Shown here: in pieces, positions 61,362 to 64,000 of the stretch
How positions within the stretch are numbered: the stretch's first letter is position 1
How the letters are laid out: the number at the start of each line of letters is the position of its first letter
Assembly (NCBI GenBank): GCA_910575605.1
Contig: CAJTEW010000006.1
Location: 1-64,000 of the forward strand
Direction: 5' to 3'
Length of the DNA: 64,000 bases
Origin: Lachnospiraceae bacterium
GTDB taxonomy: Bacteria; Bacillota; Clostridia; Lachnospirales; Lachnospiraceae
The notes under the pieces: generated by a model
What the model saw: the letters and a program-made list of their open reading frames with translations, nothing else
Database searches by the model: none
What the model was told of the DNA's origin: nothing
Translations under genes and position numbers: made by a program

Positions 61362-62756
61362 ATGGGACAAACACAAGTGAAACAGAAGCATCCAAAGGGA
61401 TTTTATTCCTGCTGTATTACGTTTACGTTTGAAAGACTGGCGTTTTATGGAGCAAAACCGCTTTTGCTTTTATTCCTTATCACCGCAGTCGCAGAGGGTG
61501 GCTTAGGAGTTGAGAGGACAGATGCAGCGGTAATGGCGGCAAATTTAACGGCCTATACTTATATGGCACCGCTTATTGGAGGTATTATATGTGACAGGTG
61601 GCTTGGAGCAAGATATGCGATCACTTTAGGCTACATTATTATGGCACTGGGATATGTCGTAGGATGGAAGGCTCAGAGCCCGGCAATGGTAAATGCCATG
61701 ATTATTCTGGTTTCTATTGGAACAGGATTTTTCAAAGGCAATTTAAATGCATTGATTGGACGACAGTATAAGAGCAAGGAGCTTTTAGACGCGGCATTTT
61801 CCATCCAATATTCTTATGTAAATATTGGTGCCTTTGTAGGTTCACTGCTTACTGGATACCTGTATCTGCATTTATTCAGAAAGGGTGATGTTTTAGGTTT
61901 TAGACAGTGTCTTCTTATGGCGGCCCTTTGGTGTGTTGTCGGCGCAGTGTGGTTTGTATTTAACTGGAAGAACCTTCAAGGACAGGGAATTAAGCCTTTT
62001 AAGTATCTGACAGATGAAAAGGGAAATATCATTGGATCTACAGAGAATGATAAGAGCAGCAATGGGAAAAAGGATGAGCCTCTTACAAAGCTTGAAAAAA
62101 ATCGTGTGCTTGCAATTGTACTTGTATCTGCATTTTCTGTGCTGTTCTGGCTGTTCTATTATCAGCAGGATTTAGCACTGGTTATCTACATGACGGATTA
62201 TGTAAAGATGTCCATTGGTTCCTTTGAGATTCCTCCGTCATGGATTACAACTACATGGAACGGCCTTCTTTGCGTAGCACTGGGAGGAGTGATGGCCGCA
62301 ATCTGGAAAAAGCTGGCGGCACGTCCACAGGGGGACCTGAATATGTTTAAAAAGGTTTCATTGAGCTTCCTGTTTGTAGGACTTGCATTTGGAATTATGG
62401 TTGCATGCGAGTCTATTCGCGGTGTTGGCTCTCCAGCTTCTGTAAAGGCGAGCGTATTGTGGCCGTTTTTATTCTCAACAGTTATTACAGTGGGAGAGAT
62501 GTGCTTTTCACCACTTCGTAATTCCTTTGTAAGTAAATATGCTCCGAAGAAATATGTATCGCTTTTGATGGGAGTTATTGCAGTCTCCACATTTGGAGCA
62601 AACAAGCTTAGTCCTTTTGTACAGGCATTTATTGAAAAGTTTGATGTGTTCCCGGTATTTGTAGGAATATTTGCCCTTATGCTTGTATTTGCAGCCTTAA
62701 TCTGGATGGTTAACGGAAAGCTTAACAGCCTTGTAGAAGGAAAAGCAGAGAACTAA
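61362..62756 (+). CDS. dtpT: POT-family peptide transporter
   Basis: It imports di- and tripeptides with protons. The 464-residue protein has about 12 membrane segments and POT/PTR2 signatures: the ExxER-like FTFERLAFYGAKPLLLLF, LIGGIICDRWLGARYAI, GTGFFKGNLNALIGRQY, IQYSYVNIGAFVGSLL and VGEMCFSPLRNSFVSKYAPK. The gene follows an AAGGAG site. Its operator matches that of pepT, which degrades the imported tripeptides. The symbol dtpT follows the lactococcal di-/tripeptide transporter. Confidence 0.9.
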   Translation: MGQTQVKQKHPKGFYSCCITFTFERLAFYGAKPLLLLFLITAVAEGGLGVERTDAAVMAANLTAYTYMAPLIGGIICDRWLGARYAITLGYIIMALGYVVGWKAQSPAMVNAMIILVSIGTGFFKGNLNALIGRQYKSKELLDAAFSIQYSYVNIGAFVGSLLTGYLYLHLFRKGDVLGFRQCLLMAALWCVVGAVWFVFNWKNLQGQGIKPFKYLTDEKGNIIGSTENDKSSNGKKDEPLTKLEKNRVLAIVLVSAFSVLFWLFYYQQDLALVIYMTDYVKMSIGSFEIPPSWITTTWNGLLCVALGGVMAAIWKKLAARPQGDLNMFKKVSLSFLFVGLAFGIMVACESIRGVGSPASVKASVLWPFLFSTVITVGEMCFSPLRNSFVSKYAPKKYVSLLMGVIAVSTFGANKLSPFVQAFIEKFDVFPVFVGIFALMLVFAALIWMVNGKLNSLVEGKAEN

Positions 62757-62779
62757 TTAAAGCAGGAAATAGATTTGGA

Positions 62780-62816
62780 GCAGTCTGTCAGTATTACCAT
62801 GACAGGCTGTTCTTTT
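62780..62816 (+). terminator. Terminator of the peptide transporter gene
   Basis: CAGTCTGTCA (62780-62789) pairs with TGACAGGCTG (62800-62809), then TTCTTTT. Confidence 0.75.
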
Positions 62817-62981
62817 GTCATATAGGAAGCTCTATGTTCTATCATGACAAAAATCTTCTCGGAGGATGTGCTTGAGGGCAGTAACAAATATCAGGTAAAT
62901 ACTTTGAAATAAGCTGATAATGTGCTATATTTGAAATATAGAGAAACTAGACAGACGACTCTTAGATACGGAGGGATGATT

Positions 62982-63848
62982 ATGAATTATGAAGGACAGA
63001 TTTGCCGTGCGCCTATGGAGCGTGCCTCTTATATGCTCCCTGTGGCGGTTGGGTGTTCTTATAACCGCTGTAAATTCTGTATGCTGTTCAAGCATTTGAA
63101 ATACAGGGAACTCCCTCTTACACAGGTAGAGGAGGAGTTAAAACGTGTACAAAGAGCGGGCGGTTTTCCGAAGAGGATTTTTCTTGGGGATGGCAATGCA
63201 TTTGGCCTTGAAACCTCAAGGCTTCTTAAGATCCTTTACATGATTCGAAGCTATTTTCCAGACTTTGAATCCGTTAATATGGATGCCACGGTTACGAATA
63301 TCCGCCTGAAAAGTGACGAGGAGCTTAGAAAGCTTTATAGTGCAGGCGTGAGGCATCTTTACCTTGGAATCGAAAGCGGGCTTGATGATGTGCTTAAGTT
63401 TATGGATAAGGATCACAGCCTTTCAGAGGCTTATGAGGCAATACAGCGGATACAGGAAGCCCGTATGGTATACGATGCCCATATAATGACAGGTGCTGCA
63501 GGAAAAGGGCGGGGGATTTGCAGTGCGCAAAAGACTGCAGAATTTTTTAACAGGACAAAGCCCCGTAGAATTATAAATTTTTCCATGTTCCTGCATAAGG
63601 AAGCACCTCTTTACCAGGATATTGAGGCAGGAAGATTTAAGCCTGCCAGTGAGCTTGAGAATCTTCAGGAGGAGAAGCGTCTGTTAGAGCTTCTTTCAGT
63701 GGAAAATCTTGAGTATGACGGATTTCATGATTTTATTGAATACAGAGTCAGAGGAAGGCTTCCAGAAAATAGAAAGAGTATGATAGATTCTCTTGAAAAA
63801 TGTATTGAGAAATACTTGACAAAAGACGAAGTTATTGCTATTATTTAA
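62982..63848 (+). CDS. Radical SAM protein
   Basis: The 288-residue protein has the iron-sulfur motif in GCSYNRCKFCMLF (C-x4-C-x2-C, residues about 24-32), a variant seen in Elp3/oxygen-independent-type radical SAM proteins, then RIFLGDGNAFGLE and RHLYLGIESGLDDVLKFMDK, which are typical (TIM-barrel strands). The C-terminus carries FSMFLHKEAPLYQDIEAGRF. The substrate is unknown. I start it at ATG 62982, 6 bases after GGAGGG. No linked pathway gene is visible; ilvN follows after a terminator. Confidence 0.85.
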   Translation: MNYEGQICRAPMERASYMLPVAVGCSYNRCKFCMLFKHLKYRELPLTQVEEELKRVQRAGGFPKRIFLGDGNAFGLETSRLLKILYMIRSYFPDFESVNMDATVTNIRLKSDEELRKLYSAGVRHLYLGIESGLDDVLKFMDKDHSLSEAYEAIQRIQEARMVYDAHIMTGAAGKGRGICSAQKTAEFFNRTKPRRIINFSMFLHKEAPLYQDIEAGRFKPASELENLQEEKRLLELLSVENLEYDGFHDFIEYRVRGRLPENRKSMIDSLEKCIEKYLTKDEVIAII

Positions 63849-63874
63849 AAACAGAACGCACTCTGTTTTTAAAA
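63845..63874 (+). terminator. Terminator of the radical SAM gene
   Basis: TTTAAAAACAGA (63845-63856) pairs with TCTGTTTTTAAA (63863-63874); it begins inside the stop codon of the gene. Confidence 0.75.
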
Positions 63875-63896
63875 ATATAAAGAAGAGAGGTGCAGT

Positions 63897-64000
63897 ATGC
63901 AAAGAGTATTTTCATTGATTGTTAATAATGACCCAGGTGTATTAAGCCGGATATCAGGTTTGTTTAGCCGGAGAGGCTATAGTATTGACGGTATTACCGC
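63897..64000 (+). CDS. ilvN: Acetolactate synthase small subunit, 5' part
   Basis: The first 34 codons read MQRVFSLIVNNDPGVLSRIS then GLFSRRGYSIDGIT, the ACT domain start of IlvN, which binds valine and activates the large subunit. The AGAGAGG site precedes ATG 63897. The frame runs off the window. It lies about 36 kb from ilvB (26026-27714); another large subunit downstream cannot be excluded. Confidence 0.88.
   Translation, partial: MQRVFSLIVNNDPGVLSRISGLFSRRGYSIDGIT

Noticed and set aside
1-64000. CRISPR arrays, tRNA genes, rRNA genes or prophage
   Set aside because: No regularly spaced repeat array, cloverleaf, rRNA core or phage structural gene was seen; the 21-bp GGGGT repeats are only three units and the rnpB repeats are palindromes, not array repeats.

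Overview
The window looks like the chromosome of an anaerobic, endospore-forming Firmicute of the Lachnospiraceae type (Clostridium cluster XIVa, gut-associated). The evidence is a spoIVA gene with a sigma-E-like promoter, strong AGGAGG ribosome binding sites, moderate GC with an AT-rich accessory end, a NifU-like scaffold next to a GGGtGRT protein, and gene orders such as leuB-ilvD-ilvB-serC-serA and yicC-gmk-rpoZ-rimO-pgsA-cinA. The species cannot be fixed from the sequence alone.

Bases 1-9300 are an accessory, decaying region. An ISL3-type insertion sequence ends at base 190 inside the first catalytic motif of a type III methyltransferase gene. Its intact restriction-subunit partner follows, then a HEPN-domain gene in repeat-rich DNA, small acetyltransferases, a frameshifted DUF3795 gene, fragments of MerR, hydrolase and acetyltransferase genes, an unrecognised small gene and a TfoX-N gene. 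Bases 9400-22000 carry signalling and envelope genes: two paralogous hybrid histidine kinases, one in an operon with a lipoprotein solute-binding protein and no transporter; a stand-alone glycosyltransferase-51 enzyme; and a zinc-ribbon/TPM/SPFH trio resembling Bacillus ydjGHI.

Bases 22400-31300 are biosynthetic: purine nucleoside phosphorylase, a branched-chain amino acid plus serine operon (leuB-ilvD-ilvB-serC-serA) and a long PRPP synthetase. Bases 31400-53200 are mostly housekeeping: a DUF512 radical SAM protein, der-plsY-gpsA, spoIVA, aroD, a MogA-like protein, rnhA, the RNase P RNA gene enclosed by REP-like inverted repeats, pyrBI, pheA, a DUF815 ATPase with an unknown partner, rqcH, and the yicC-to-cinA operon, which ends in an unusual acetyltransferase-membrane-DUF3298 fusion.

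Bases 53400-64000 hold the NifU-like/GGGtGRT pair, a membrane-anchored Xre regulator, and a peptide-utilisation cluster: pepT, an amino acid permease, an M18 aminopeptidase, an HTH-only LysR protein, a GntR/FCD regulator and a POT-family peptide transporter. A palindrome TTGTnnATTG-N4-CAATnnACAA overlaps the predicted -35 boxes of pepT and of the transporter, and a degenerate copy lies before the GntR gene. This suggests one regulon for importing peptides and degrading them to amino acids. The window closes with a radical SAM gene and the start of ilvN, far from its usual partner ilvB.
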